Shown piece after piece: positions 39,872 to 47,756 of a DNA stretch of 55,095 bases. The notes under the pieces were generated by a model, which did not search any database, was not told the origin of the DNA, and worked only from the letters and a program-made list of their open reading frames with translations. Source of the stretch: Rhodospirillales bacterium (GTDB lineage Bacteria > Pseudomonadota > Alphaproteobacteria > Reyranellales > Reyranellaceae); the NCBI GenBank assembly GCA_947466085.1, contig CANIEC010000012.1:1-55095 (forward strand). Reading direction: 5' to 3'. Position numbers and translations under genes: made by a program. Numbering within the stretch: the first letter of the stretch is position 1; each line of letters begins with the position of its first letter.

Positions 39872-41682
39872 GTCTCGCCGTGCCGAGCGAGGACACCGCC
39901 CGGCTGCGGCTGCAGAAGGTGCTGCAGCAGACTCCGCTGTTCGCCGACCTCGCCCCCGAAGCCCTGGCCGCCGTCGAGCACCAGCTGACCTTGCTGGTGC
40001 TGCCCGGCGGCGCGCCGCTGTTCCGCCAGGGCGAACCCGCCGACGCCGTCTATGTCGTGACGAGCGGCTGCCTCGGCGTGTTTCGCCATCACGAGGCCGG
40101 CGATTCCCGCGAGCCCGTGCTGATCGCCGAGATCCCGCCGGGCAATCTCGTCGGCGAGATGTCGCTGCTGTCCCAGGGCAAGCGCACGCGCAGCGTGGCG
40201 GCATTGCGCGACAGCGAGGTCTGGCGGCTGCCCCAGACGAGCTTCCACACCCTCACCTCGAACCATCCCGAGGTCCTGCCCGCGCTGATGCGCAGCGTCG
40301 TGTCGCGCAATGCGCAGGACGCCCGCGGAGGACGCCGGCAGCCGCGTACCTTTGCGCTGCTGCCGAGCGGCCCCGACGTTCCCTCGGCGCGATTCGCGGT
40401 GATGCTGGCCAATGCGCTCGGCCGCATCGGCACCCAGGTGCAGATGCTGGGATCGGAATCGCTCGACCAGGAGCCTGAATGGTTCGCGCGCTGCGAGATG
40501 GAATCGTCGTTCGTGCTCTACCGCGCCGATCCGACGCTGACGCCGTGGACCGAGCTCTGCCTGCGCCAGGCCGACTGCCTGGTCGTGATGCGCAATGCCG
40601 ACAACGACGCTCCGACGAGGGTGCCGTTCGAGATCGAGACGGCGCAGAGCGGCGCGGTGTTCCACCGGCGCCGCGAGCTGGTGCTGCTGCATGAGGGGCA
40701 CGAACCGAAGGCGGGCTCCACCGCGCCGCTGCTGGCGGGCGGCCTCTACGGCAACCACCATCACGTGCGGCTCGACATTCCCGCCGACATCGACCGGCTG
40801 GCCCGCATCCTCACCGGCCATGCGGTGGGCGTCGTCATGGCGGGCGGCGGCGCACGCGCCTTCACCCATATCGGCGTGGTCAAGGCGCTGCGCGAGTGTG
40901 GCGTGCCGATCGACCTGGTGGGCGGCACCAGCATGGGCGCCATCGTCGCGGCGGGCGTCGCCTCGCGCTGGAACGACGAGGAACTCGACGCGCGCTTCCG
41001 CCGCGCCTTCGTCGACAACAATCCGCTCAGCGACTACACGGTGCCGCTGATCTCGCTGTTTGCCGGCCGCAGGGTCACGCGCCTGTTGCGCATGGCCTTC
41101 GGCGAGAAGGACATCGAGGATCTGATCCTCCCCTACTATTGCATGACGGCGAACCTCACGACGTCGAAGGCCGACATCCATACGGTCGGGCGACTCTGGC
41201 GATGGCTGCGCGCCTCGGTGTCGATTCCCGGCGTGATACCGCCCTTCAACGAGGCGGGCGAGGTCCATGTCGATGGCGGCGTCATCGACAATTTCCCGGT
41301 GCGCGCCATGCAGCGGCTGGGTCGCGGCGTGACCATCGGCGTCGACATCGATACCGGAGGCGCGCTGGCCGCCGGCGAGGGCGTCATGGAACCCTGGTCG
41401 GCGTGGCAGTTCTTCCGGCGCCTCATCTGGAAGCGCAACGAGACGCTGCCCATCCCGTCGATCGTGCGCATCCTGCTGCGGTCCGCGCTGGTCGCCAGCA
41501 CCTCTCGCGCGGCCGAGGATCGCGGCGCCGCGGAACTGCTGATCGTGCCGCCGATGACCCATATCGACCTGCTCGACTGGACCAGTTTCGACACCGCAAT
41601 CGAGCTCGGCTATCGCACGACGATGGAAGGTCTCGAGAAGGCCCGCACCCTGCCGGTCGGCGTGCGTCTCTTCGTGTCGTGA
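39868..41682 (+). CDS. patatin-like phospholipase with cyclic nucleotide-binding domain
   Basis: A 604-residue protein in two parts. Residues about 20-135 form a cNMP-binding (CRP-like) domain: LFRQGEPADAVYVVTSG and LVGEMSLLSQGKRT are its phosphate-binding-cassette neighbourhood. Residues about 310-490 form a patatin domain with the oxyanion motif GGGARAFTHIG, nucleophile Ser355 (GTSMG) and Asp469 (VDGGVIDNFP) of the Ser-Asp dyad. The layout resembles bacterial relatives of neuropathy target esterase (lysophospholipase), suggesting activity on membrane lipids gated by a nucleotide. No transmembrane helix is evident. It overlaps the peptidase gene (ATGA). Confidence 0.9.
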   Translation: MSLAVPSEDTARLRLQKVLQQTPLFADLAPEALAAVEHQLTLLVLPGGAPLFRQGEPADAVYVVTSGCLGVFRHHEAGDSREPVLIAEIPPGNLVGEMSLLSQGKRTRSVAALRDSEVWRLPQTSFHTLTSNHPEVLPALMRSVVSRNAQDARGGRRQPRTFALLPSGPDVPSARFAVMLANALGRIGTQVQMLGSESLDQEPEWFARCEMESSFVLYRADPTLTPWTELCLRQADCLVVMRNADNDAPTRVPFEIETAQSGAVFHRRRELVLLHEGHEPKAGSTAPLLAGGLYGNHHHVRLDIPADIDRLARILTGHAVGVVMAGGGARAFTHIGVVKALRECGVPIDLVGGTSMGAIVAAGVASRWNDEELDARFRRAFVDNNPLSDYTVPLISLFAGRRVTRLLRMAFGEKDIEDLILPYYCMTANLTTSKADIHTVGRLWRWLRASVSIPGVIPPFNEAGEVHVDGGVIDNFPVRAMQRLGRGVTIGVDIDTGGALAAGEGVMEPWSAWQFFRRLIWKRNETLPIPSIVRILLRSALVASTSRAAEDRGAAELLIVPPMTHIDLLDWTSFDTAIELGYRTTMEGLEKARTLPVGVRLFVS

Positions 41683-41717
41683 AGGACTCTTCCGATCGGA
41701 CAGGGGAAGGAAACAGC

Positions 41718-42089
41718 ATGACGGACGGGTCGACGGCACGTCATCTTGCGATCCTGCAGGAGCTCAACCACCACTTCGTACGCTCGGTCGGCGAAGCCGA
41801 CGTCGCCTGGTTCGACCGGCATCTGTCGGACGATTTCCACAACACCAACCCCGACGGCACCCTGATCGAACGCGCGGCGTTCCTGGCGCAGATCGGCCGC
41901 GGTTCGGCTGTGAAGGACCTGCGCGAGCACGACGTGAAGATCCGCCTGCTGGGCGGCTTTGCCATTATCCACGCGCGGACCAGCTACACCAGGCCCGACG
42001 GCAGCGAGGGCGCCGGCTGGTACACCGACGACTGGCAGCTGCGGCCGGAGGGATGGCGCTGCGTTTCGGCCCACGTCAGCCGCTCGTGA
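41718..42089 (+). CDS. SnoaL/NTF2-like (DUF4440-type) protein
   Basis: A 123-residue single-domain protein of the NTF2-like fold. ILQELNHHFVRSVGEADVAW then FLSDDFHNTNPDGTL-like sequence at the start and DDWQLRPEGWRCVSAH at the end follow the DUF4440/SnoaL pattern. Such proteins are small binders or cyclase-like enzymes. The ATG at 41718 follows a purine-rich GGGGAAGGAAA. It lies 35 bases after the patatin gene and 13 before the MFS gene, so it is probably co-transcribed. The role is unknown. Confidence 0.78.
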   Translation: MTDGSTARHLAILQELNHHFVRSVGEADVAWFDRHLSDDFHNTNPDGTLIERAAFLAQIGRGSAVKDLREHDVKIRLLGGFAIIHARTSYTRPDGSEGAGWYTDDWQLRPEGWRCVSAHVSRS

Positions 42090-42102
42090 GCGTGTCCCCG
42101 CC

Positions 42103-43299
42103 ATGACGACAAATACGGCCGCGGACACGTCGCCGGCCGCCTGGCGCGTCGTCTTCGCCTGCTTCGTGACGGCCGTGTTCGCCTGGGGCTTCGGCTTCTA
42201 TGCGCACGGAATCTATCTCGTCGAACTGCAGCGGGCGCACGGCTGGTCGACCGGCTTCATCTCGTCCGTCGTCACCGCGCACTACGTGCTGGGCGCCTTG
42301 CTGCTGCCGCGCATCGCCGAGGCGATCGGCCGCTTCGGGCCGCGCACCGTGTTCCTAACCGGCCTCGCCATCACCACCTCAGCCCTCATGCTTCTGCCCT
42401 CGGTCACCGAACCGTGGCAACTGGTCGTGCTCTACATCGTCATGGCGCCGGGCTGGAACGCCACCAGCGTGGCGCCGATCGCCGCGACGGTCGGCCAATG
42501 GTTCGACCGCAAGCGCGGCCTCGCCCTCAATCTCGCGCTGAGCGGCGCCACCCTCGCGGGCCTGGTCGTCACGCCGGTCCTGCTCGCGGCAATCCCCGCC
42601 CTGGGCTTCGCAACGGCCGAGCGGCTGCTGGTGGCCGTCGGCATCGTGCTGGCCGCCGGCACCGTCGCGCTGTTCGTGCGCCGGGGGCCGCTCTCGCCAA
42701 AGCCCACGACGGTGCGGCTCAATCGGTTGGCGCCGCTGCGGGAGTGGCATTTCTGGAGCATCGCCGCGCCCTTCGCCCTCGTGCTGATGTCCCAGGTCGG
42801 CTTCCTCACACACCTCGTGCCGCTGGTCATCTCTCGTTCGGCTGTGAGCGGAGTAGCGATCGATCCTGCCCTGGCCGTCGGCATCAACGCCGTGACGGCG
42901 CTCGTCGGCCGCATCATGCTGGGGCTCGTCATCGACCGGTTCGAACCACGCCGCGCCGCGGCGGTCTGCTTCCTCGTGCAGGCCGGCGCCATCGCCGTGC
43001 TGGAGTATGTCGAGACGCCGTTCGCCGTTTACGGCGCCTGCGCCGCCTATGGTCTCGCCGTGGGCAACATCATCACCCTGTCGCCGATGATCGTGCAGCG
43101 GGAATTCACACCCGACCGCTTCCCCGCGATCGTCGCCCTCTCCACGGCCGTCATGCAGACCCTCTACGCCTTCGGCCCCGGCCTGCTGGGAATTCTGCGC
43201 GACGCCTCTGGCAGTTACGGAGTGCCGCTGGCGGTTTGCATGGGCCTCAACCTCACTGCGTCAGCGCTGATCCTGATGCGATCGCGGCGACCGGCCTAA
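42103..43299 (+). CDS. major facilitator superfamily transporter
   Basis: A 398-residue inner-membrane carrier with about 12 hydrophobic segments. The first is VVFACFVTAVFAWGFGF, and the inter-helix 2/3 loop LLLPRIAEAIGRFGPR carries the MFS motif A pattern (GxLxDRxGxR-like). GQWFDRKRGLALNLALSGATL belongs to the helix 4/5 region found in monocarboxylate/oxalate-type MFS. The ATG at 42103 lies 13 bases after the upstream stop. The substrate cannot be inferred; the patatin/NTF2-like neighbours give no clear clue. The 3' end overlaps the convergent DUF2000 gene by four bases. Confidence 0.9.
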   Translation: MTTNTAADTSPAAWRVVFACFVTAVFAWGFGFYAHGIYLVELQRAHGWSTGFISSVVTAHYVLGALLLPRIAEAIGRFGPRTVFLTGLAITTSALMLLPSVTEPWQLVVLYIVMAPGWNATSVAPIAATVGQWFDRKRGLALNLALSGATLAGLVVTPVLLAAIPALGFATAERLLVAVGIVLAAGTVALFVRRGPLSPKPTTVRLNRLAPLREWHFWSIAAPFALVLMSQVGFLTHLVPLVISRSAVSGVAIDPALAVGINAVTALVGRIMLGLVIDRFEPRRAAAVCFLVQAGAIAVLEYVETPFAVYGACAAYGLAVGNIITLSPMIVQREFTPDRFPAIVALSTAVMQTLYAFGPGLLGILRDASGSYGVPLAVCMGLNLTASALILMRSRRPA

Positions 43300-43724
43300 G
43301 CCAGGAATTTCAGCCCGTTCACCACTTTGTCGACCGCCTTGCGCGGCCCGTGCACGCCGATACCGACGAAGTCCAGCGCATCGACCGGCGCCGCGGCCAC
43401 GGCCGCGCGATTGTCGGCGTCGTTGGTCGTGCTGAACATCGGCTCGATGTAGATGGCGGGCACCAGCTCGCGCGCCAGCGCCCGCTGATGCGTCCGGCGA
43501 AGCTCCTCCAGGGTCGCTCCGTAGACGAACACCGGCTCGCGGATCAGGGCGGTGTAGGAGCGACCGCTGCCGTCACGATAGGGCTCGCCCATCAGAGGGG
43601 CGTGGGTGCCGGCCAGCCCGCCGGCCAGGAAGGCCGCGACATTGGCCACCTGCCAGGCGGCCAGATCCTTGCGCAGCACGAGGGCTGTCTTGGTTTCGTA
43701 GATCATGCCGCCGATATGGGGCAT
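43296..43724 (-). CDS. DUF2000 family protein
   Basis: A protein of 142 residues, or 136 if the second ATG (43706) is used. The block KTALVLRKDLAAWQVANVAAF followed by GEPYRDGSGRSYTALIREPVFVY is the DUF2000 family pattern. Both ATGs are plausible; the first has GGTGGG upstream. It is divergent from the AraC regulator 29 bases away, an arrangement often seen for this family, so it is probably controlled by it. Enzymatic activity is unknown. Confidence 0.82.
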   Translation of the reverse strand: MPHIGGMIYETKTALVLRKDLAAWQVANVAAFLAGGLAGTHAPLMGEPYRDGSGRSYTALIREPVFVYGATLEELRRTHQRALARELVPAIYIEPMFSTTNDADNRAAVAAAPVDALDFVGIGVHGPRKAVDKVVNGLKFLA

Positions 43725-43753
43725 GCTTTACCCACCGTCTTGAACATTCGTGC

Positions 43754-44557
43754 ATGATCGTCGACCAGATCCGCCTCGACCGGCCCACGTCCGGCCTGCA
43801 GCGCCTCGAAGGGCGCTTCGGTGGCCATGCCTACGACCTGCACCGGCACGAAACCTACGGGGTCGGGCTCACCCTCTACGGCGTCCAGCAGTTCCACTAT
43901 CGCGGCAGCCTCAGGGCGAGCCGGGCGCGGCAGGTGCTGGTCCTGCATCCCGACGAGGCGCATGACGGCCATGCCGGCGAAGGCGCCGCCTTCGCCTATC
44001 GCATGCTCTATCTCGATCCGGCCGCGGTCTCCCAGGCGCTCGACGGCGCGAGCCCGCCCCATGTCGCGGAGGCGGTCGGGCACGATCCCGAGACGGCGAA
44101 GGTCATCGAGGAAGCCTTCATGGATTTCCCGCAGCCGCTCGAACCCCTGGCCGTCGATGCCACGATCGGCCGCCTCGCCGACCTTCTGGCCCGTCGCGGC
44201 GACGGCGGCCCCCGACGTAGCCGCGGCAGCCTTGCCCTCCGTGCCGTGACTCAAGTTCGCGATTTCCTGATGGCCGAGTCGCACCGGGTCGTCGGTTCCG
44301 ACGAGCTGGAGCGCATCAGCGGGCTCGATCGCTTCTCACTGGCCAGGCACTTCCGGTCCGTGTTCGGCACTTCGCCGCATCGTTTTCAGGTCGGCCAGCG
44401 CCTGATGCGGGCACAGTCGATGATCGTCGAAGGGGTCGCCCTGTCAGGGGCCGCCGCCGCCGCGGGCTTCGCCGACCAGAGCCACCTCACGCGGCATTTC
44501 GCCGACCGCTTCGGTATCACGCCGGGCCGCTGGGCTGCCCTGTCGCGACGCGGCTAG
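43754..44557 (+). CDS. AraC-family transcriptional regulator
   Basis: A 267-residue regulator. The N-terminal half is a cupin-type sensing domain (YDLHRHETYGVGL, HPDEAHDGH). The C-terminal half has two helix-turn-helices: ELERISGLDRFSLARHFRSVFGTSPHRF and the second in AAAAGFADQSHLTRHFADRFGITPGRW, the AraC signature. It is divergent from the DUF2000 gene with a very short shared region, so it likely controls that gene and itself. It converges with the FAD monooxygenase gene. Confidence 0.92.
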   Translation: MIVDQIRLDRPTSGLQRLEGRFGGHAYDLHRHETYGVGLTLYGVQQFHYRGSLRASRARQVLVLHPDEAHDGHAGEGAAFAYRMLYLDPAAVSQALDGASPPHVAEAVGHDPETAKVIEEAFMDFPQPLEPLAVDATIGRLADLLARRGDGGPRRSRGSLALRAVTQVRDFLMAESHRVVGSDELERISGLDRFSLARHFRSVFGTSPHRFQVGQRLMRAQSMIVEGVALSGAAAAAGFADQSHLTRHFADRFGITPGRWAALSRRG

Positions 44558-44560
44558 AGC

Positions 44561-45775
44561 CTAAAGCGGAAACCGGCCGTCCGCGTCGAGAGACTCAGCC
44601 GACCCCCAGCCGCGGCGCAACCCCGCCAGTACGCCCGTCAGACTCCGGCGGACGGGCGCGAGCTGACAGGCGCGTTGCAGCACGAGATCGCGCGGGATGG
44701 CGAGCAGATCATGGTGCGACTGGAAGAACGGCGTCAGCAGGTGACTGGCGGTTCCATAGAAGCGGTTGGGCGGCCCTCGTCTCGCCGCGAACAGGTCGAT
44801 CGCCTGTGTGAGATCGCCGGCCTCGGCGAGGCTGCGCCCCAGCGCATGAGCGTCGAGCAGGCCGAGATTGGCCCCTTGGCCGAGCTGCGGGCTGGTGCCG
44901 TGCGCGGAATCGCCGACGAACAGGACCGGACCCTCGTTCCAACGCGGCAAGGTCACGTGCCGGTAAGTCGCGCGCGAGAAATCGCCGGCGGCGACCGCGC
45001 GCTCGATGATCGAGGCCGCATCCGGCCAGAGCCACAAGGCGTCGCGCCGCATCGCCTCGAGATCGAGCGGACGGTCAGCCTCGAGCACGGGGGTCGGAAG
45101 GCTCCAGAACAGGGTAAGCCTGTGAGGCGCGACGGGGAGGATCCCCATCATCGTCCCGGTGCCAGCGAAGCGCTGGCGCAGAAGTCGTACGGCGCCGAAG
45201 GCCTGGGTATCGGGCACGGTCGTCCACGCGCAGCCCCACGGGTAGAGGGGCGCCCGGGCCCGCGGAAACAGACGTTGCCTCAGCGCCGAATGTGAACCGT
45301 CTGCCACCACCAGGAGGTCGAAGGGGCCGTGCCGGCGCGCCTTGCGGTCGAGGGCAACCGCCCGGGCACCCTCACGCTCGACGTCCACGATTTCGACACC
45401 GGTGACCAGCCGGACCCCCGAGGCCAGAACACGACGGTGCAGAAGGTCGAACAGGGCCGAACGCCGGATTCCCAGGCCGAACGCCGCCGGGTGCAGGTCG
45501 CCATAGGCGAGATCGATTACCCGTATCCCCCACTGATTCTCCCCCACCAGCCCGTCGATCCGAGCCCCGGCGGCGAGGGCGTCCTGCTCGATGCCGAGGG
45601 CGCGCAGGACCGAAAGGCCCGTGGGTTGCAGCAGCAGGCCGGCACCCACCGCGTGCGGCTGCTCAAAGCGCTCCAGCAAGGTGACGACATGTCCGGCATC
45701 GGCAAGAAAGCGGGCTGCTGCCTGCCCTGCGATGCCGCAGCCCACGATACCGATCTCAAGAGACCTCAACGCCAT
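44561..45775 (-). CDS. FAD-dependent monooxygenase (PHBH fold)
   Basis: A 404-residue flavin monooxygenase. GIVGCGIAGQAAARFL at the N-terminus is the GxGxxG FAD-binding site, followed by the acidic ERF. FDLLVVADGSHSALR (about residue 160) is the DG motif and FVGDSAHGTSPQLGQGANL (about 285) the GD motif closing the FAD domain. Such enzymes hydroxylate aromatic or polyketide-type substrates with NAD(P)H and oxygen. I take the ATG at 45775 (MALRSLEIG). Another at 45802 lies only nine bases past the terminator of the upstream gene and lacks a ribosome site. Substrate unknown. Confidence 0.87.
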   Translation of the reverse strand: MALRSLEIGIVGCGIAGQAAARFLADAGHVVTLLERFEQPHAVGAGLLLQPTGLSVLRALGIEQDALAAGARIDGLVGENQWGIRVIDLAYGDLHPAAFGLGIRRSALFDLLHRRVLASGVRLVTGVEIVDVEREGARAVALDRKARRHGPFDLLVVADGSHSALRQRLFPRARAPLYPWGCAWTTVPDTQAFGAVRLLRQRFAGTGTMMGILPVAPHRLTLFWSLPTPVLEADRPLDLEAMRRDALWLWPDAASIIERAVAAGDFSRATYRHVTLPRWNEGPVLFVGDSAHGTSPQLGQGANLGLLDAHALGRSLAEAGDLTQAIDLFAARRGPPNRFYGTASHLLTPFFQSHHDLLAIPRDLVLQRACQLAPVRRSLTGVLAGLRRGWGSAESLDADGRFPL

Positions 45776-45811
45776 CCCCTCGTAGCTAGTCCCGCTATCC
45801 ATACAACGAAA

Positions 45812-45835
45812 AAGGGTGGCCTGCAGGCCACCCTT
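45812..45835 (-). terminator. intrinsic terminator of the acyl-CoA operon
   Basis: A perfect 24-base palindrome pairs AAGGGTGGCC (45812-45821) with GGCCACCCTT (45826-45835). On the minus strand it is followed by TTTTTCG, as expected for termination of the operon ending with the SDR gene, 25 bases after that gene's stop. Confidence 0.85.
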
Positions 45836-45859
45836 CCGTCCATCTTCAGTCAGTGACGA

Positions 45860-46684
45860 TCAGAGGCCGCCGTTCACGACCAGGCACTGGCCGCTGACAT
45901 AGTCGCTGTCCGGGCTGCAGAACAGATAGACCGAGCCCGCGGCCTCCTCGGGCAGGCCGCCGCGACCGAGCGGGATCATCTGGTTCAGCGCGGCGAGACG
46001 GCCGCCCTGGACGCCGATCTTGACCGTGCGACCCTGGACCTCGATCTCGCCGGACTCGCCCTGGGCCAGCGGCTTGGTGAGACGCGTCTGGATGTAGCCG
46101 AACGCCACGGCATTGACCGTGACGTCGAAGCGGCCGAACTCCTTGGCCAGCGTCTTGGTCAGGCCGACGATGCCCGCCTTGCCCGCCGAATAATTCGACT
46201 GGCCGGCATTGCCGTTGACGCCCGAGGTCGAGGAGATGTTCACGACCTTGCGGACGACGCGCTTGCCCTCGGCGCGCTCCTTCTCGACAGCCCCCCGGAA
46301 ATGCTGCTGGAAGGCGCGCAGGACACGGAATGGTGCCGTCAGATGGACGTCGAGGATGGCGTACCACTGCTCGTCGCTCATCTTCTGGATGACCGAGTCC
46401 CAGGTGTAGCCGGCATTGTTCACCACGACATGGCAGTCGCCGAAGGCGTCGACCGCCGCCTTGACGATGCGATCGCCGAAGTCGGGCTTGGCGACGTCGC
46501 CGTTGCAGGCCACCGCCCGGCCGCCCGCCTTGATGATCTCGGCGACGGTCTCTTCCGCCGGCGCGTCGTCGATGTCGTTGATCACCACGCTGGCGCCGTC
46601 GCGCACCAGGCGCAGCGCGATCTCCTTGCCGATGCCGCGTCCCGAACCGGTGACGATCGCCACCTTGCCATCCATCTGACCCAT
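45860..46684 (-). CDS. short-chain dehydrogenase/reductase, 3-oxoacyl reductase-like
   Basis: A 274-residue NAD(P)-dependent SDR. TGSGRGIG near residue 13 binds the cofactor, NNAG near residue 89 is the structural motif, Ser in NISSTSG and YSAGK near residue 167 give the Ser-Tyr-Lys triad. FabG and the dehydrogenase part of multifunctional beta-oxidation proteins share these features. It interconverts 3-oxoacyl and 3-hydroxyacyl thioesters most likely, since it ends an operon with a thiolase and two MaoC hydratases. Its stop is followed by a clear terminator. Confidence 0.9.
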   Translation of the reverse strand: MGQMDGKVAIVTGSGRGIGKEIALRLVRDGASVVINDIDDAPAEETVAEIIKAGGRAVACNGDVAKPDFGDRIVKAAVDAFGDCHVVVNNAGYTWDSVIQKMSDEQWYAILDVHLTAPFRVLRAFQQHFRGAVEKERAEGKRVVRKVVNISSTSGVNGNAGQSNYSAGKAGIVGLTKTLAKEFGRFDVTVNAVAFGYIQTRLTKPLAQGESGEIEVQGRTVKIGVQGGRLAALNQMIPLGRGGLPEEAAGSVYLFCSPDSDYVSGQCLVVNGGL

Positions 46685-46706
46685 CTATGTCTCCTGATGC
46701 TCTACG

Positions 46707-47135
46707 CTAACTCAGCGCGACCGTGGCGTTGCCCTGGAGCGTGTCCTGGCCGTTCTGGTTGGTGCACTTGATCTCGAGATCGACCAGCGTCTCGCCGTCC
46801 TTCTCGCGCTTGCCCGTGACCTTGCCGGAAACGGTGATGACGTCGCCGACCCAGGTGATCGAGGTGAAGCGCGTGCCGAGGCCGCGGACCTGCTTCTGCG
46901 GGACCCACGAAGTGACGAGACGGCCGAGGAAGGCCATCGACAGCATGCCGTGGGCGAACACGTCCTTGAAACCGAACTTCTTGGCGAAGTCGAGATCGAC
47001 GTGGATCGGATTGTGATCGCCCGAGCCGCCGCAGTAGAGGGCGAGCTGGTGGCGGCTGATCGGCGGCAGCACCAGCGGCTTGAGTTCGTCGCCGACCTTC
47101 ACGTCGGCAAATTTCGGAGCGGTCGCAGTTGCCAT
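46707..47135 (-). CDS. MaoC-like (R)-hydratase, HadB type
   Basis: A 142-residue single hot-dog domain. SGDHNPIHVDLDFAKKFG is the hydratase 2 motif with the catalytic Asp and His, followed by DVFAHGMLSMAFLGRLVTSW. The N-terminus FADVKVGDELKPL and the length fit mycobacterial HadB, the catalytic subunit of a (3R)-hydroxyacyl dehydratase pair. The ATG at 47135 has GGGAGG six bases upstream. The adjacent gene encodes the HadA-like partner. It would add or remove water between enoyl- and 3-hydroxyacyl-thioesters. Confidence 0.88.
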   Translation of the reverse strand: MATATAPKFADVKVGDELKPLVLPPISRHQLALYCGGSGDHNPIHVDLDFAKKFGFKDVFAHGMLSMAFLGRLVTSWVPQKQVRGLGTRFTSITWVGDVITVSGKVTGKREKDGETLVDLEIKCTNQNGQDTLQGNATVALS

Positions 47136-47146
47136 GAGTGCCTCCC

Positions 47147-47608
47147 TTACTTCTTCGCCGCGTCGGGATTGCGAACGACGGTGACGCCGCGGCCCTTGGC
47201 CAGCAGCTTGCCCGCCTGGTCCTTCATCTCCATCTCCTGGACGACGAACCAGAGCGCGCCGCCCTTCTTGTCGTAGATGTCGACGACCTTCTCCTGGCAG
47301 GTGACCACGTCGCCCACCACGACCGGCGAGAAGTATTCGAAGTGCTGCTCGCCGTGGAGGATCAGGCCGATATCGACGTTGAGCAGGCGCAGGAGCCCGC
47401 CCTTGTTGGGATCGTCGGCCTGCAGGGCGCGCAGGAAGGTGAGCGGCGCGGTGATGCCGCGATAGCCCGCCGCCTTGGCCGCCGCCTCGTCGGAATAGAT
47501 CGGGTCTTCCTCGCCGATCGCCTTGCAGAACAGCTTGATCTTGCCGGCCTCGACGGTGGCGGTGAACGGCGTGAACTCGTGGCCGATGAGCTTCTTGTCG
47601 AGCTCCAT
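47147..47608 (-). CDS. MaoC-like dehydratase, HadA type (FAS1-like N-terminal)
   Basis: A 153-residue hot-dog protein. LIGHEFTPFTATVEAGKIKLFCKAIGEEDPIY and YRGITAPLTFLRAL match the HadA/FAS1 dehydratase N-terminal domain. This subunit lacks the D-H catalytic motif and holds substrate, while the neighbouring MaoC supplies catalysis. It is preceded by GAGGAGG before the ATG at 47608, which I prefer over an upstream ATG giving an unrelated 25-residue extension. It lies 11 bases upstream of the HadB-like gene, as in a heterodimer operon. Confidence 0.88.
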   Translation of the reverse strand: MELDKKLIGHEFTPFTATVEAGKIKLFCKAIGEEDPIYSDEAAAKAAGYRGITAPLTFLRALQADDPNKGGLLRLLNVDIGLILHGEQHFEYFSPVVVGDVVTCQEKVVDIYDKKGGALWFVVQEMEMKDQAGKLLAKGRGVTVVRNPDAAKK

Positions 47609-47639
47609 GAAGGTCTCCTCCTCTGACGCGAAAGTAAAA

Positions 47640-47665
47640 CGCCCTCGCCTTGCATGGAGAGGGCG
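47640..47665 (-). terminator. hairpin terminator candidate between thiolase and hydratase genes
   Basis: CGCCCTC (47640-47646) pairs with GAGGGCG (47659-47665), a perfect 7-bp stem with a 12-base loop. On the minus strand TTTTAC follows. It may end or attenuate transcription after the thiolase, making the hydratase-SDR genes partly independent. Confidence 0.6.
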
Positions 47666-47677
47666 CCAAGCGCTGGC

Positions 47678-47748
47678 TGTCATCTCGAGCGGAGCGAGGG
47701 ACCTTTACCTTGAGCGAAAGGTCCCTCGGCTGCGCCTCGGGATGACAA
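47678..47748. repeat. intergenic palindromic repeat (about 70 bases)
   Basis: An inverted repeat with outer arms GTCATC (47679-47684) and GATGAC (47741-47746) and the inner arms GGGACCTTT (47698-47706) and AAAGGTCCC (47717-47725). GCGAGGG and CCTCGG lie around them. It sits in the 150 bases between the thiolase and the hydratases. It has the look of a dispersed intergenic palindrome found in many alphaproteobacteria, and its RNA would fold into a strong stem. Confidence 0.62.
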
Positions 47749-47756
47749 TGTGCGGG

